The translations under genes and the position numbers were made by a program. From contig CBDDDL010000003.1 of the NCBI GenBank assembly GCA_965226645.1, positions 434,001-498,000 on the forward strand: DNA of 64,000 nt, given 5' to 3'. The DNA comes from Poriferisodalis sp965226645. GTDB taxonomy: Bacteria > Actinomycetota > Acidimicrobiia > Acidimicrobiales > Poriferisodalaceae. This document shows, one piece after another, positions 17,358-27,545 of this stretch (within the stretch, counting starts at the first letter, position 1; every line of letters begins with the position of its first letter). Below the pieces are notes generated by a model. That model was given only the letters and a program-made list of their open reading frames with translations, ran no database searches and had not been told where the DNA came from.

Positions 17358-19004
17358 ATGGCTGCACACGACAACTCTTCCGAACTCGGTGACGCGCCGC
17401 CCCTCGACCGCGAAGGCGTGCGGGATCCGGCGTGGCCCGAACGGGTGGAGATCTTCGACACGACGCTGCGCGACGGGGTGCAGTTCGAGGGCATTTCTGT
17501 TTCGCCCGACGACAAGCTGAAGATCGCCCGCCAGCTGGACTCGATGGGAATTCACTGGATCGAGGGCGGCTGGCCCGGATCGAACCCCAAGGACGAGGCT
17601 TTCTTTTCGCGTGCGGCCTCCGAGCTCGAGCTCCGCAACGCCACGCTGGTGGCGTTCGGCTCGACGCGGCGGCCCCGCGGCCGAGTTGACGACGACCAGA
17701 CGCTCAGCTCGCTGCTTGCCGCCGGCACTTCCACGGTGTGCATTGTCGGCAAGTCGTGGGACTACCACGTCACCCAAGCGCTCCGGCAGCCGCTGTCGGA
17801 AGGCATTGCGATGGTGGGGGACTCCGTTGAGTTCCTCAAAGGCGAGGGACTGCGCGTCTTCTTCGACGCGGAGCACTTCTTCGACGGGTACAAGCGGAAT
17901 CCCGAATTCGCCCTGCAGGTGCTCGAAGCCGCCGCGGTCAACGGGGCCGACTGCTTGGTGCTGTGCGATACCAACGGTGGCTCGCTGCCGCACGAGGTGG
18001 AAGCGATCGTCAGGAACGTGGTACGGCACTTCGACGGTGTGCAAATTGGCATGCACACTCAGAACGACACGGGCTGCGCAGTCGCCAACGCGGTTGCGGG
18101 CGTCGTGGCGGGAGCGACCCATGTTCAGGGCACCGTCAACGGTTACGGCGAACGAACGGGCAACTGCGACAACACAGTGCTGGTACCCAACCTCACGCTC
18201 AAGATGGGCATCGAGACCGTGCCCCGGGACTGCTTGGCGCTGTTCACCTCAGTTGCGCACCACGTGGCCGAACTCGTGAACATGCCGCCACAGAATCAGC
18301 AGCCGTACGTCGGCACCTCGGCATTCGCGCACAAAGCAGGCCTGCACACCAGTGCCATCGCCCGACGTCCCGACAGCTATGAGCACGTGGACCCTGCGGC
18401 TGTCGGCAACAGCACCCGGTTCCTGCTCGGAGACCTGTCGGGTCGCGCGTCGGTCGAGCTGAAAGCGACCGAGCTCGGCATCGAAATCGACCGCGCCGAC
18501 ATGGCCGGGGTGGTCGATGAGCTCAAGCGGCTTGAGCACGCCGGCTACCACTTCGAAGTCGCCGACGCGTCGTTGGAGATGCTGCTGCGACGTGCTGCGG
18601 GCCAGACCTTCGACTTCTTCACCGTCGAGTCATTCCGAGTGCTGGTCGAGCGGGGACGCGAAGCCGAGTTCGACACCGAGGCAACGCTGCGGATCGTGGT
18701 TGCGGGTGAGCGTCGGGTCACGGTCGGCGAGGGCTACGGTCCGGTGAACGCCCTCGACAACGCCTTCCGGCGAGCGGTCTCCGACGTCTATCCCGAACTT
18801 GCGAGCGTGCGGCTCACTGACTACAAGGTGCGAGTGCTGGATGCGGATCGGGGCACCGAAGCCGTGACCCGGGTGCTCATCGACTCCACTGACGGCGAAT
18901 CGACGTGGACCACCATCGGCGTCTCCGAGAACGTCATCGAGGCATCGTGGCTGGCACTGCGCGATTCCCTCATCTATGCCCTGGCGCGCAAGCGCCTGTC
19001 GTGA
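17358..19004 (+). CDS. cimA: (R)-citramalate synthase
   Basis: Condenses pyruvate and acetyl-CoA to citramalate, the entry to threonine-independent isoleucine synthesis. The product is processed by LeuCD and LeuB, whose genes are next door. The HMGL-like barrel starts with FDTTLRDGVQFEG (catalytic DTTLRDG at 34-40). The metal histidines lie in GMHTQNDTGCAVAN and the family motif GTVNGYGERTGNCDN follows. The C-terminal 150 residues form a LeuA-type allosteric dimer domain (GPVNALDNAFRRAV). Length 548 fits TIGR00977-type CimA rather than LeuA. Isoleucine feedback is expected from the family. Confidence 0.9.
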   Translation: MAAHDNSSELGDAPPLDREGVRDPAWPERVEIFDTTLRDGVQFEGISVSPDDKLKIARQLDSMGIHWIEGGWPGSNPKDEAFFSRAASELELRNATLVAFGSTRRPRGRVDDDQTLSSLLAAGTSTVCIVGKSWDYHVTQALRQPLSEGIAMVGDSVEFLKGEGLRVFFDAEHFFDGYKRNPEFALQVLEAAAVNGADCLVLCDTNGGSLPHEVEAIVRNVVRHFDGVQIGMHTQNDTGCAVANAVAGVVAGATHVQGTVNGYGERTGNCDNTVLVPNLTLKMGIETVPRDCLALFTSVAHHVAELVNMPPQNQQPYVGTSAFAHKAGLHTSAIARRPDSYEHVDPAAVGNSTRFLLGDLSGRASVELKATELGIEIDRADMAGVVDELKRLEHAGYHFEVADASLEMLLRRAAGQTFDFFTVESFRVLVERGREAEFDTEATLRIVVAGERRVTVGEGYGPVNALDNAFRRAVSDVYPELASVRLTDYKVRVLDADRGTEAVTRVLIDSTDGESTWTTIGVSENVIEASWLALRDSLIYALARKRLS

Positions 19005-19067
19005 GTGCAGTGCGCAAGCGCCTGTGACAGGCGCCCGAGTCGGCGGCGTTTCCTAGACTGCGCTGCG

Positions 19068-19598
19068 ATGGCTGCGCCGCGCCACGTTCGTGTCGATCCG
19101 CTGAACGAAGTTCGCATCTACGCCTCTCCGGAGGTCACGCCGCGTCGTTGGGTGGCTGCGCGGCCGGGCGATCTTGATGCAGGGCAGCCGATCGGGGCAC
19201 TCCGTGGGCACCCGGGACCAGATCAGGGCTACGCCTATGGGCTCGTGCGCCTGTTCGATGATCGAGTGCTGCTTGTCGAAGGCGAAGAACGGCGCGACGT
19301 CGACGCAGGCTGCGTTGCCGTCGCCCTCAAACGAGCGTCGATCTTCGGTCGAGCGCCTGTCGTGCACGATTTGGGAGCGGCGTACACGGCCTTTGGCTAC
19401 TTCGACGATCAACCGCCCGCTGAGCTGGTGGCACGGCGCGAGATCCTGTTCGAACGGGTCGCTGAAGCGCACCACTACAACCACGTGCGACGGCTGGTCG
19501 CCTGCGTGCCGTCGGAGATTCTCGCGCTCACGCCAGCCGAGATCGCGCTGCGCTACCGGTCTGATCCGCTCTCGTTGACTCGGGACCCAGATGCCTGA
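19068..19598 (+). CDS. Unknown protein, 176 residues
   Basis: Starts at the ATG of MAAPRHVRVDPLNEVRIYA, 63 bases after cimA. The sequence has mixed alpha/beta character, including a conserved-looking DQGYAYGLVRLFDDRVLLVEGEER-like block and a helical C-terminus (HHYNHVRRLVACVPSEI). No cysteines suitable for metal binding, no signal peptide and no membrane helix. It is followed without gap by two more small genes and gltX, so it is part of a compact operon. I do not recognise the family; it may be a conserved Acidimicrobiia hypothetical. Confidence 0.7.
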   Translation: MAAPRHVRVDPLNEVRIYASPEVTPRRWVAARPGDLDAGQPIGALRGHPGPDQGYAYGLVRLFDDRVLLVEGEERRDVDAGCVAVALKRASIFGRAPVVHDLGAAYTAFGYFDDQPPAELVARREILFERVAEAHHYNHVRRLVACVPSEILALTPAEIALRYRSDPLSLTRDPDA

Positions 19599-19704
19599 GT
19601 TCCGAGTGCGCCCACCTGGCGCCTCGGAGATCCGGCATCCAGTGGCCAACCGCTTGTACGTGAAATCGGACGCGGCGATCTGGATCGGCGCGAGGAGACA
19701 CTGA
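19591..19704 (+). CDS. Small unknown protein, 37 residues
   Basis: An ATG at 19591 lies eight bases inside the end of the upstream gene. Its stop shares one base with the start of the downstream gene (TGATG). The predicted peptide begins MPEFRVRPPGASEIRHPVAN and ends in WIGARRH. It exactly fills the otherwise empty 105-bp gap in an operon where all other genes overlap or nearly touch. That tiling is the main evidence; no homology can be claimed, and the strong AGGAGAC site near its end serves the next gene. Confidence 0.45.
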   Translation: MPEFRVRPPGASEIRHPVANRLYVKSDAAIWIGARRH

Positions 19705-20360
19705 TGGTGATGAGCAGCACGACTTCCAGTACCCAGACCGATCGGGAGCTCCTGCGCCTGCATCGCCGAGCCTGCACCGACTTCGCCGCGCGGATGCGTC
19801 TGCCGGCGTGGGAACACCTGACCATGCCACTGGCTCACCCCTTGGACGACCTCACCGTCACCGACCTGCTCGAACGCGTCACCAACAGCAATATGGCCGC
19901 CGCATCCGAGATGAGCGGCCAGCCTGCTCCGCCGCCTGTCGAGCTGGCAAGGCCCGCCGCCGGGGTCGGTTTGGGTCTCGGCAGCACGTCCGCGAAGCGG
20001 CCCGACCCGACGCAGCCTGTCGTCGAGAGCATTCGAACGGTGCTCGCTGTCGCTGCGGGCCTCGATGCGGGAGCAGGCTTCAGTCCGCGTCTGCGTGAGC
20101 TGCTGTGGATACGAGTCGTCGAGCTGACTGTTCTGGGCTACGACCTGCAGCAGGCGATCAGCGCTGGCGCCGGACTTGACGAATTGCTGGTGGATCGAGT
20201 GCTCGCAGCCGCGCCGGCTGTGCGGACGTGGCCGGGCCTGGATCCGCTCGAAGTGGACCTGTCGACGCCGCCGTTGCAACGCTTGCTCGCCCTCGCGGGC
20301 CGGCCCGTCGGCCGCTGGGTCGATCCGTCAGACCCGAACTGCAGCACCGGCCAGTGCTAG
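19704..20360 (+). CDS. Unknown helical protein, 218 residues
   Basis: Predicted from the ATG at 19704 with GAGGAGAC just upstream. The protein is mostly helical and Ala/Leu-rich, with acidic/arginine pairs (LLRLHRRACTDFAARM, LRELLWIRVVELTVLGYDL). The overall layout, a helix ending in a WxxRxxELxxLGxDL-like motif, weakly recalls mycothiol-dependent maleylpyruvate-isomerase/DinB-type helix bundles. No metal-binding histidine triad is evident, so no function is assigned. Its stop overlaps the GTG start of gltX, which suggests translational coupling. Confidence 0.6.
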   Translation: MVMSSTTSSTQTDRELLRLHRRACTDFAARMRLPAWEHLTMPLAHPLDDLTVTDLLERVTNSNMAAASEMSGQPAPPPVELARPAAGVGLGLGSTSAKRPDPTQPVVESIRTVLAVAAGLDAGAGFSPRLRELLWIRVVELTVLGYDLQQAISAGAGLDELLVDRVLAAAPAVRTWPGLDPLEVDLSTPPLQRLLALAGRPVGRWVDPSDPNCSTGQC

Positions 20361-21652
20361 GGGGCCGTCCGCGGCTGCGCTTCGCTCCGGCTCCAACCGG
20401 TTTCCCGCATCTGGGCACCGCGCGTACTGCTCTGTACAACTGGCTGTATGCCCGACACTGCGGCGGCGAGATGCTCCTTCGCGTCGAGGACACCAACGCC
20501 GATCTTGCAACAGCGGAGCATGTGTCGGAGATCTTCGAGATGCTCGACTGGCTGGGACTCGACTTCGACGGCGAGCCGATCTACCAGAGCCATCGCGCCG
20601 ACATGTACAACGCGGCCGTCGAGCGCTGGCTGGACGAGGGACTCGCCTACCACGACGAAGGTGCCGTGCGTTTCTCGGTGCCCGATGAAGGCGTCACAGC
20701 TTTCGATGACGTCGTTCGTGGGCGCGTCGAGTTCCCGAACGCCGCCATCGAGGACTTCGTGGTGCGGCGCAGCGATGGCAGCGCGACCTTCTTTGTGGCC
20801 AATGCAGTCGACGACCTCGACCTGGGCATCACGCACGTGGTGCGCGGCGAGGATCTGCTCAACACGACGCCGAAGGTGGTGCTGCTGCGCGCTGCGCTGG
20901 GATCGGCCGACGTGCCGACATTCGCACACTTGCCGCTCATCGTGAACAGCCAGCGACGCAAGCTCTCCAAACGGCGCGACGACGTTTCATTGACGAGCTA
21001 CCGCGACCGGGGCATTCTGCCCGCTGCCATGGCGAACTATCTCGCCCTGCTGGGGTGGGGGCCGCCGGACGGAATCGAGGTGCGACCCCTCGCCGAGATT
21101 GTCGGGCTGTTCGATCTCGCCAATGTGAACGCCGCCCCAGCCATGTTCGACATCGACAAGCTGACTGCCTTGAACGGCGAGTATGTGCGGGCGCTCGACG
21201 ATGCTGGATTCGCCGCAGCGATCGAGCCGTGGGTGCGTGCGCAATCGTGGGGAGCTGACGTTGACCAGAAGTCTTTGACGACCCTTGCACCCCTGATTCG
21301 AGAGCGAACTCGCGTGTTGTCAGATGCTCCGGATCGCATCGCGTTCCTTTTCTGCGAGCCGGAGATCGATCCTGACGATTGGCGCAAGGCCATGGCACTG
21401 CCTGCGGCACAGATTCTCGCTGCAGCTGAGGCTGCGTTTGCTGAAGTGCCGTGGAATGCGGACGCATTGCACGCGCGGTTGCGCGAGATCGGCGAGACGC
21501 TCGGCCTGAAGCTGGGCAAGACGCAGGCTCCAGTGCGCGTTGCTGTCACCGGACGCGCTGTGGGGCCGCCGCTGTTCGAGTCGCTCGTGCTGCTCGGACG
21601 CGACGCGACGTTGGCTCGACTGCGCGCAGCGCGGAATCGGCGGGACGATTGA
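20354..21652 (+). CDS. gltX: Glutamyl-tRNA synthetase
   Basis: Class I aminoacyl-tRNA synthetase charging tRNA-Glu, and in organisms without GlnRS also tRNA-Gln for later amidation. The HIGH-equivalent is PTGFPHLGTA (residues about 14-23) and the KMSKS-equivalent KLSKRR; the zinc-lacking catalytic insert and a helical anticodon domain follow. The GTG at 20354 gives 432 residues, slightly short for the family (about 470-490). Starts further upstream would overlap the preceding gene. A tRNA-Gln gene follows 56 bases downstream. Confidence 0.9.
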   Translation: MLGGRPRLRFAPAPTGFPHLGTARTALYNWLYARHCGGEMLLRVEDTNADLATAEHVSEIFEMLDWLGLDFDGEPIYQSHRADMYNAAVERWLDEGLAYHDEGAVRFSVPDEGVTAFDDVVRGRVEFPNAAIEDFVVRRSDGSATFFVANAVDDLDLGITHVVRGEDLLNTTPKVVLLRAALGSADVPTFAHLPLIVNSQRRKLSKRRDDVSLTSYRDRGILPAAMANYLALLGWGPPDGIEVRPLAEIVGLFDLANVNAAPAMFDIDKLTALNGEYVRALDDAGFAAAIEPWVRAQSWGADVDQKSLTTLAPLIRERTRVLSDAPDRIAFLFCEPEIDPDDWRKAMALPAAQILAAAEAAFAEVPWNADALHARLREIGETLGLKLGKTQAPVRVAVTGRAVGPPLFESLVLLGRDATLARLRAARNRRDD

Positions 21653-21707
21653 AGCGCGAAATCCAGCATCCCGGCTGGCAAGCCCACCGGTAGCCTTCTT
21701 GGCGCCC

Positions 21708-21779
21708 TCGGGGATGGTGTAATTGGCAACACAACTGGTTCTGGTCCAGTCATTGGGGGTTCGAGTCCTCCTCCCCGAA
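21708..21779 (+). tRNA. tRNA-Gln, anticodon CUG
   Basis: Cloverleaf read by eye. The acceptor stem is TCGGGGA/TCCCCGA with discriminator A. The D-arm is around GGTGTAATTGGCA. The anticodon stem ACTGG/CCAGT encloses loop TTCTGGT, giving anticodon CTG. The T-arm includes GGTTCGAGTCC. CCA is not encoded. It lies directly downstream of gltX. Confidence 0.95.
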
Positions 21780-22008
21780 CCCTCCCGGACACTCTTCTGC
21801 GGCAACCGTCGCGCGGCCGGCGCGCTCTGATTCCCTTGAGTTCTCCACGTTGCTCACCGGAATTGCACTCGCCGTCTGTTTGTGACCTACCATCACCCGC
21901 TGACGTTGGCGAGGAAGGTCTGCGCCGGAAACTCGCCTGGAGGAACTGACCTGATAACTTGCCTGCGCCGGTCAGTTGGCCGGCGCCGACCGTGAGGGGG
22001 TCCAACGC

Positions 22009-22766
22009 GTGGCGTTGCTCGAAGTCTCAGACATCTCCGTGCAGTTCGGCGGCATCCGTGCGCTCGACGACTTGTCCTTCTCGCTCGAAGAGGGACAGAT
22101 CCTCGGACTTATCGGGCCGAACGGTGCGGGTAAGACCACGCTGTTCAACGTGGTCAGCCGTATCTACGACCCGACGACTGGCTCGATCACCTTCGACGGG
22201 CACGATCTGCTCGCGATGGCGGCGCACAAAATCAGTCGCGTCGGTCTGTACCGGACATTCCAGAACCTGGCGCTGTGGCCGGGGATGACCGTCATCGAGA
22301 ACGTGATGGTGGGTGATCACACGAACACCAAGGCCAATTTCTTTACTGCTGCGTTCAGGCTGAACACCCGTAATGAGGAAAAGGCGCTGCGCCGGCGAGC
22401 TTGGGACGTTCTCGAGGAGCTCGGCCTCCAAAAATACGCCTACCTCCCCGCCGCCGGCCTGCCATTCGGCACGCTCAAGCGCATCGAGTTGGCCCGCGCC
22501 CTCATCTCGAACCCCCGCCTGATCATGCTGGATGAGCCTGCGTCAGGCCTCACTCACCAAGAGGTCGACTCGCTCGCCCAAGACATCAAGGACATTCGCG
22601 ACCGGCACAACCTGTCGGTCCTTCTGGTTGAGCACCACATGCGCATGGTGCTCAACATCAGCGAGCACCTCGTGGTGCTCAACTTTGGCCGCAAGATCGC
22701 TGACGGAAACCCCGATGTCGTGCGCAACGACCCGGAGGTCATCGAGGCGTACCTGGGGAGTTCTTC

Positions 22767-22770
<4 letters not shown>
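22009..22770 (+). CDS. livG: Branched-chain amino acid ABC transporter ATPase LivG
   Basis: First ATPase of a HAAT-type uptake system. The Walker A is GPNGAGKTT and the Q-loop region YRTFQNLALWPGM. The signature is degenerate: FGTLKRIELARAL in place of LSGGQ, with no double glycine. Walker B is LIMLDEPASGLTHQE and the switch His is VEHHMRMV. The GTG at 22009 follows GAGGGGGTCC; an upstream in-frame start would add 11 residues. livF overlaps its stop (ATGA). Domain size (253 residues) fits LivG. Confidence 0.92.
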
Positions 22771-23480
<710 letters not shown>

Positions 23481-23502
23481 TCCGAAGGGACTGGGGCAGA
23501 AA

Positions 23503-24558
23503 GTGAACTGGAACTTCGATATCCTCCCGGATTTCATCTTCAACGGGTTGCGCGACGGCGCCGTGTACGCGGCGGTGGCGCTGGCGTTGGTGCTGATTTT
23601 CAAGGCGACGACGCTGATCAACTTCGCCACGGGCGAGTTGGCGATGCTGGGCGCATTCTTCGTCTACGTACTCAACGTTGAGCAGGGCTTGTGGCTCTGG
23701 CTGTCGATCCTCATTGCGATGGCAGTGAGCGCAGTCATCGGCGCCGCAGTCGAGCGAGCGCTCGTTCGTCCGTTCGATCCTGACGACCACTTACCCGTGG
23801 TGCTCATCACCCTCGGCTTGTTCTTGCTCATCAACGCTGTTGCCGGAGACATCTGGAACTACCAGGTGCGCCGTGTGAACGATCCGTTCGGCGCGTTCCC
23901 GGGCTGGGTGCCGAACGGCAGCGAGCTGAAGACGAGCAGTGACGGCATGCTCTCTTGTGTCGAGGTCGACGGGTCGCTGCAGGAGGTCGCAGCCGGAACC
24001 GTCGATGCAGAGACCTGTGACCTGGTCGGACGCACATTCTGGGAAGTCCTCGGTGCCCGCCTTCACTATCGAACCATCGGCATCTGGGTTTCGCTGGCGA
24101 TTGCGCTGGTGGCGCTCGCCCTGATCCTGGGCAAGACCAAGGCAGGCCTCGCATTCCGGGCGGTGTCGTCGAACGCAGAGTCCGCAAGGCTGGTCGGCGT
24201 CAACACCGGGCGCACACTCGGCTTCGGCTGGGCGCTGGCGTCGGTGTTCGGCACCTTGGGCGCCGCGCTGGTTTCGCCTGCACTCGGCGGTGTCAACCCG
24301 AACATGATGCTGGCCATCCTGATCTACGCGTTGGCCGGAGCGGCTCTCGGCGGCCTCGACAGCCTCGGGGGAGCCATCGTCGGTGGCCTCGCAGTCGGCT
24401 TAGTCAAGTCGGTATTGGTTTCTTGGTTCGGCGTGGTCGTGCTCGGTCAGGCCTATTTCTCGATCTTGCAGTTGGCCATGGCGTTCTTGCTGATCTTGAT
24501 CGTGTTGTTGTTCCGTCCCGCGGGTCTCTTCGGAACCCGCCGTATCGAGCGCGTCTAG
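23503..24558 (+). CDS. livH: Branched-chain amino acid ABC transporter permease LivH
   Basis: Integral membrane permease of 351 residues with about eight hydrophobic helices, starting at GTG (VNWNFDILPDF). Family landmarks are INFATGELAMLGAF near the N-terminus, ERALVRPF, the coupling loop FRAVSSNAESARLVGVN, and the C-terminal RPAGLFGTRRIERV. Residues about 133-175 form a periplasmic loop with two cysteines (MLSCVEV and AETCDLV), larger than usual and absent from the second LivH here. The preceding livF ends 22 bases upstream. Confidence 0.9.
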   Translation: MNWNFDILPDFIFNGLRDGAVYAAVALALVLIFKATTLINFATGELAMLGAFFVYVLNVEQGLWLWLSILIAMAVSAVIGAAVERALVRPFDPDDHLPVVLITLGLFLLINAVAGDIWNYQVRRVNDPFGAFPGWVPNGSELKTSSDGMLSCVEVDGSLQEVAAGTVDAETCDLVGRTFWEVLGARLHYRTIGIWVSLAIALVALALILGKTKAGLAFRAVSSNAESARLVGVNTGRTLGFGWALASVFGTLGAALVSPALGGVNPNMMLAILIYALAGAALGGLDSLGGAIVGGLAVGLVKSVLVSWFGVVVLGQAYFSILQLAMAFLLILIVLLFRPAGLFGTRRIERV

Positions 24559-24588
24559 CTCAACGACCCGAGGGGGAGTTGCATACTC

Positions 24589-26403
24589 ATGAGTTCACCA
24601 TTGCTCATCGTTGAGAAGGGCGGCAAGCAGCACCGTCAGTGGCGGTTCCTGAGCTGGGGCTATGCCGTAGCCCTCGCCGTGATGGTTCCGCTGGTGCTCC
24701 AACCGTTCGAGATCGGCAAGATGAATCGCGCCCTCGTGTTGATGGTCGCTGTGCTGGCCGTCAACCTTGTCGTGGGCTTCAACGGCATGCTCGCGCTGGG
24801 CCACTCGGCCTTCATGGGCATCGGTGCCTTCGTCAGCGCATCCATGGTCCAAGACGAGCTCTGGGACTACTGGATGGTCATCCCGGTCGCCGTCATCGTG
24901 GGATTCGCTATCGGCATCGTCGTCGGCTTGCCGGCCTTGCGGGTCAAGGGCTTGTACTTGGCCTTGGTCACGATCGCCCAAGCGGCCGTGTTCCCCACGT
25001 TGGTGAACATCGACGAACTCGGCATTGCCCGCCGCACTGGCGGTCCGAACGGACGAGATGTCATCGAGGAGGTCGACCGGCCGGGCTTCATGGAATGGCT
25101 GCCCGGTGTTGACGGCGCGCGCGGCGCCAACGCCTACCGATACTGGATCTTGCTGCTGATGGTGGTCGTCGTCCTGGTGTTAGTGCGCAACATCATGAGC
25201 AGCCGCCCCGGACGCGCAGTGCTCGCGATCCGTGACAACGCGGCTGGCGCCGCCGTGTATGGCGTGAACCTGCCGATGTACAAGACGGTCAATTTCGCTC
25301 TGAGTGCGTCCTTGGGCTCGCTGGCCGGTCTCATGTGGTGCCTCGACAAGGGCTTCGTGGCCGGCCAGGACTTCACATTCCTGCTCGCTATTGACCTGAT
25401 CATCGGATTGGTCATCGGCGGCGTCGGCACGCTGCAGGGTTCCGTGTTCGGCGGCCTGTTCGTCGTGTGGGTCCGCGACCTCACCAAGCGCATCTCCATC
25501 CCGTTGGGCTTCTACAGCCTCGACGGTGACGGCCCGCTGTCCGCAGCCATCTTCGGCTTGATTCTCATCCTGTTCACATTCTTCGCTCCAGGCGGCATCG
25601 CCTCGATGATCACATCGATCCAGAAGAAAATCATCCAGGTCGTTCCCCTGACACCCGATGACGAGCCCGTCTCGCCGATGGCGGACTTCGATCCCGGCCC
25701 GGAATCGAACCGCTCGATGTGGGCGATGCGCTTGGCCGTGGCGGGCCCTGTGCTCCTGATCGTCGGCTGGGTGCTGATGAACATGGACAACCTGATCGTC
25801 GGCACGGTGGCGTTCGGGATGCGGTCCGCAATCGTTGTGCTCGCGCCAGTCGTCGTACTTGTCTCGATGAACGAGCTGCGTGCAACCAAGGCCGGTTTGC
25901 GTGGCGACAATGCGGACAAGGTGGCGTCACAGTCCAAGATCGCCGGAGTGCTTGGCGTGCTGGGATTCGCGTATTTCACGACGTTCGCCATGAACATCGC
26001 GCTGCGCGCACACCACGTCAGGCACCTGGCTCGCGAAGCAGTGACGCTCAACCGCGACGGCGAAATGGTTCAGGCCATTCCCGCAGTCTCCGAGGCGCTC
26101 AAGTCCCAGGACTTCGTTGGCTCTTCTGGTGATTTCTGCGCGACGTCACCAGTAGGCGAAATCGCCCACTTGGATGTGGCGACGCTGTGCGACGTTTCTC
26201 GACCGGCTATTGACGCCTCTGAGACATCTGTCGGCTTCTGGCTCGTCGGCTGGCCCACTCAAAGTGTGCTCGCGATGGTGCTGAGTGTCATCGCCATCGC
26301 GGCGACCGTTGTCATCGGGTTGAAGTTCTTCGTGTTCTCCGACCCGCCCGCAGACACCGAAGCTCCGAGCGAAGCTGCGAGCGTCGGCGCGTCGTCAGAC
26401 TAG
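24589..26403 (+). CDS. livM: Branched-chain amino acid ABC transporter permease LivM with extra C-terminal membrane domain
   Basis: The first 340 residues are a normal LivM permease (NLVVGFNGMLALGHSAFMGIGAF, VGLPALRVKGLYLALVT, SSRPGRAVLAIRDN as coupling loop). After the usual end (FFAPGGIASMI) the chain continues about 255 residues. This part holds about four more hydrophobic helices (AGPVLLIVGWVLM, SAIVVLAPVVVLVSM, VLAMVLSVIAIAATVVIGL and one between), a soluble loop with two cysteines (GDFCATSP, ATLCDVS), and an acidic Ala-rich tail. LivM proteins normally have 300-420 residues. The ATG has a strong GAGGGGGAG site. Role of the extension unknown. Confidence 0.88.
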   Translation: MSSPLLIVEKGGKQHRQWRFLSWGYAVALAVMVPLVLQPFEIGKMNRALVLMVAVLAVNLVVGFNGMLALGHSAFMGIGAFVSASMVQDELWDYWMVIPVAVIVGFAIGIVVGLPALRVKGLYLALVTIAQAAVFPTLVNIDELGIARRTGGPNGRDVIEEVDRPGFMEWLPGVDGARGANAYRYWILLLMVVVVLVLVRNIMSSRPGRAVLAIRDNAAGAAVYGVNLPMYKTVNFALSASLGSLAGLMWCLDKGFVAGQDFTFLLAIDLIIGLVIGGVGTLQGSVFGGLFVVWVRDLTKRISIPLGFYSLDGDGPLSAAIFGLILILFTFFAPGGIASMITSIQKKIIQVVPLTPDDEPVSPMADFDPGPESNRSMWAMRLAVAGPVLLIVGWVLMNMDNLIVGTVAFGMRSAIVVLAPVVVLVSMNELRATKAGLRGDNADKVASQSKIAGVLGVLGFAYFTTFAMNIALRAHHVRHLAREAVTLNRDGEMVQAIPAVSEALKSQDFVGSSGDFCATSPVGEIAHLDVATLCDVSRPAIDASETSVGFWLVGWPTQSVLAMVLSVIAIAATVVIGLKFFVFSDPPADTEAPSEAASVGASSD

Positions 26404-26600
26404 CTGCGCCGCGACGATCAGCTGCTACGGCATTCCCGAAGCTGGCGTCCAGCATCGAAATGAGTCGATCGAGCGCACGTCTGTGTGCTCCGTTGGCTCG
26501 TAATTGGTGCAGGGAACGGCAGATGCAGCTTTGCGGGCGCTGCGTTCACCGAGAGCAGCGTCCTGCGGTTACAGGCGAAGAGAAGGGCTGAGCGGCTGAA

Positions 26601-27545
26601 ATGGATCTGGTCCTGCTGCTCCAGCGAATTTTCGATGCTCTGTTCAACAGCGCCATCTACTCATCGCTCGCACTGGCACTGGTCATCATCTTCCGCTCGA
26701 CCGGGCTGCTCAACTTCGCACAGGGCGAGATGGCCACCTTCTCGGCGTACGTCGCTTTCGTTCTCCTCAGCGGTGCTGCACCAGGGGTCACCGGGGGCGG
26801 ACTCGCATCCTGGATCGGGGCGCCGCTGGTAACACCGCTCGCGATCGCCGGCTCCATCATCTTCGGCGTCGCCGCGGGCGCAGCTACCGAGCGGGTGCTC
26901 ATCCGCCCACTGCGAAGCGCTCCCGAGTTAGCCCTGGTCAACGTCACGATCGGCATATTGCTGGCGCTGAATTCGCTGATGGGGCAGTGGTGGGGTACGG
27001 GACCGAGGGTCTTCCCCCCGATCTTCCCTTCCGGCGCCGACGACCACTTTGCGATAGGCGGCGCGCGACTCCGCTTCTCGACGGTGGGCGCATGGATGAT
27101 CTTGATCGTTCTGCTCGTGCTGCTGGCGCTGCTTCTGCAGCGGACGCGGGCGGGTTTGGCCTTTCGTGCAGTTTCGATCGACCCCGTCTCTGCGGAACTC
27201 AACGGGATTCGAGTGGGCCCCACATTGATGTACGGCTGGGCGCTTGCAGCAGGGCTGGGGGCGATCGCCGCGAACATCAGCGCGAACTCGGTGCTGCTCG
27301 AGCCCACGATGATGGTGCGAGTACTCGTGTATGCCTTCGCCGCCGCAACCCTCGGTGGACTGGACTCTCCGAAGGGCGCACTGATCGGTGGCTTGATCAT
27401 CGGCTTGAGTCAGACGCTGATCCCCGCATATGTCCCGTTCATCGGGTTCGAGCTGAGCGTGCTTCCGGCAATGCTGGCGATGGTTGCGGTGCTCATCGTG
27501 AGGCCTGCAGGCCTGTTTGGTACACAGCGAATCGAGCGGGTGTGA
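26601..27545 (+). CDS. livH: Second LivH-type permease
   Basis: Permease of 314 residues with the family blocks LLNFAQGEMATFSAYVAF, ERVLIRPLRSAPE, FRAVSIDPVSAELNGIRVG (coupling loop) and RPAGLFGTQRIERV at the end. It differs clearly from the upstream LivH (no cysteine loop), so it is a divergent paralogue, not a recent copy. A 197-bp gap separates it from livM; I see no gene there. The second livM starts inside its stop codon, so the pair is co-translated. It probably uses the same LivG/LivF ATPases. Confidence 0.88.
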   Translation: MDLVLLLQRIFDALFNSAIYSSLALALVIIFRSTGLLNFAQGEMATFSAYVAFVLLSGAAPGVTGGGLASWIGAPLVTPLAIAGSIIFGVAAGAATERVLIRPLRSAPELALVNVTIGILLALNSLMGQWWGTGPRVFPPIFPSGADDHFAIGGARLRFSTVGAWMILIVLLVLLALLLQRTRAGLAFRAVSIDPVSAELNGIRVGPTLMYGWALAAGLGAIAANISANSVLLEPTMMVRVLVYAFAAATLGGLDSPKGALIGGLIIGLSQTLIPAYVPFIGFELSVLPAMLAMVAVLIVRPAGLFGTQRIERV

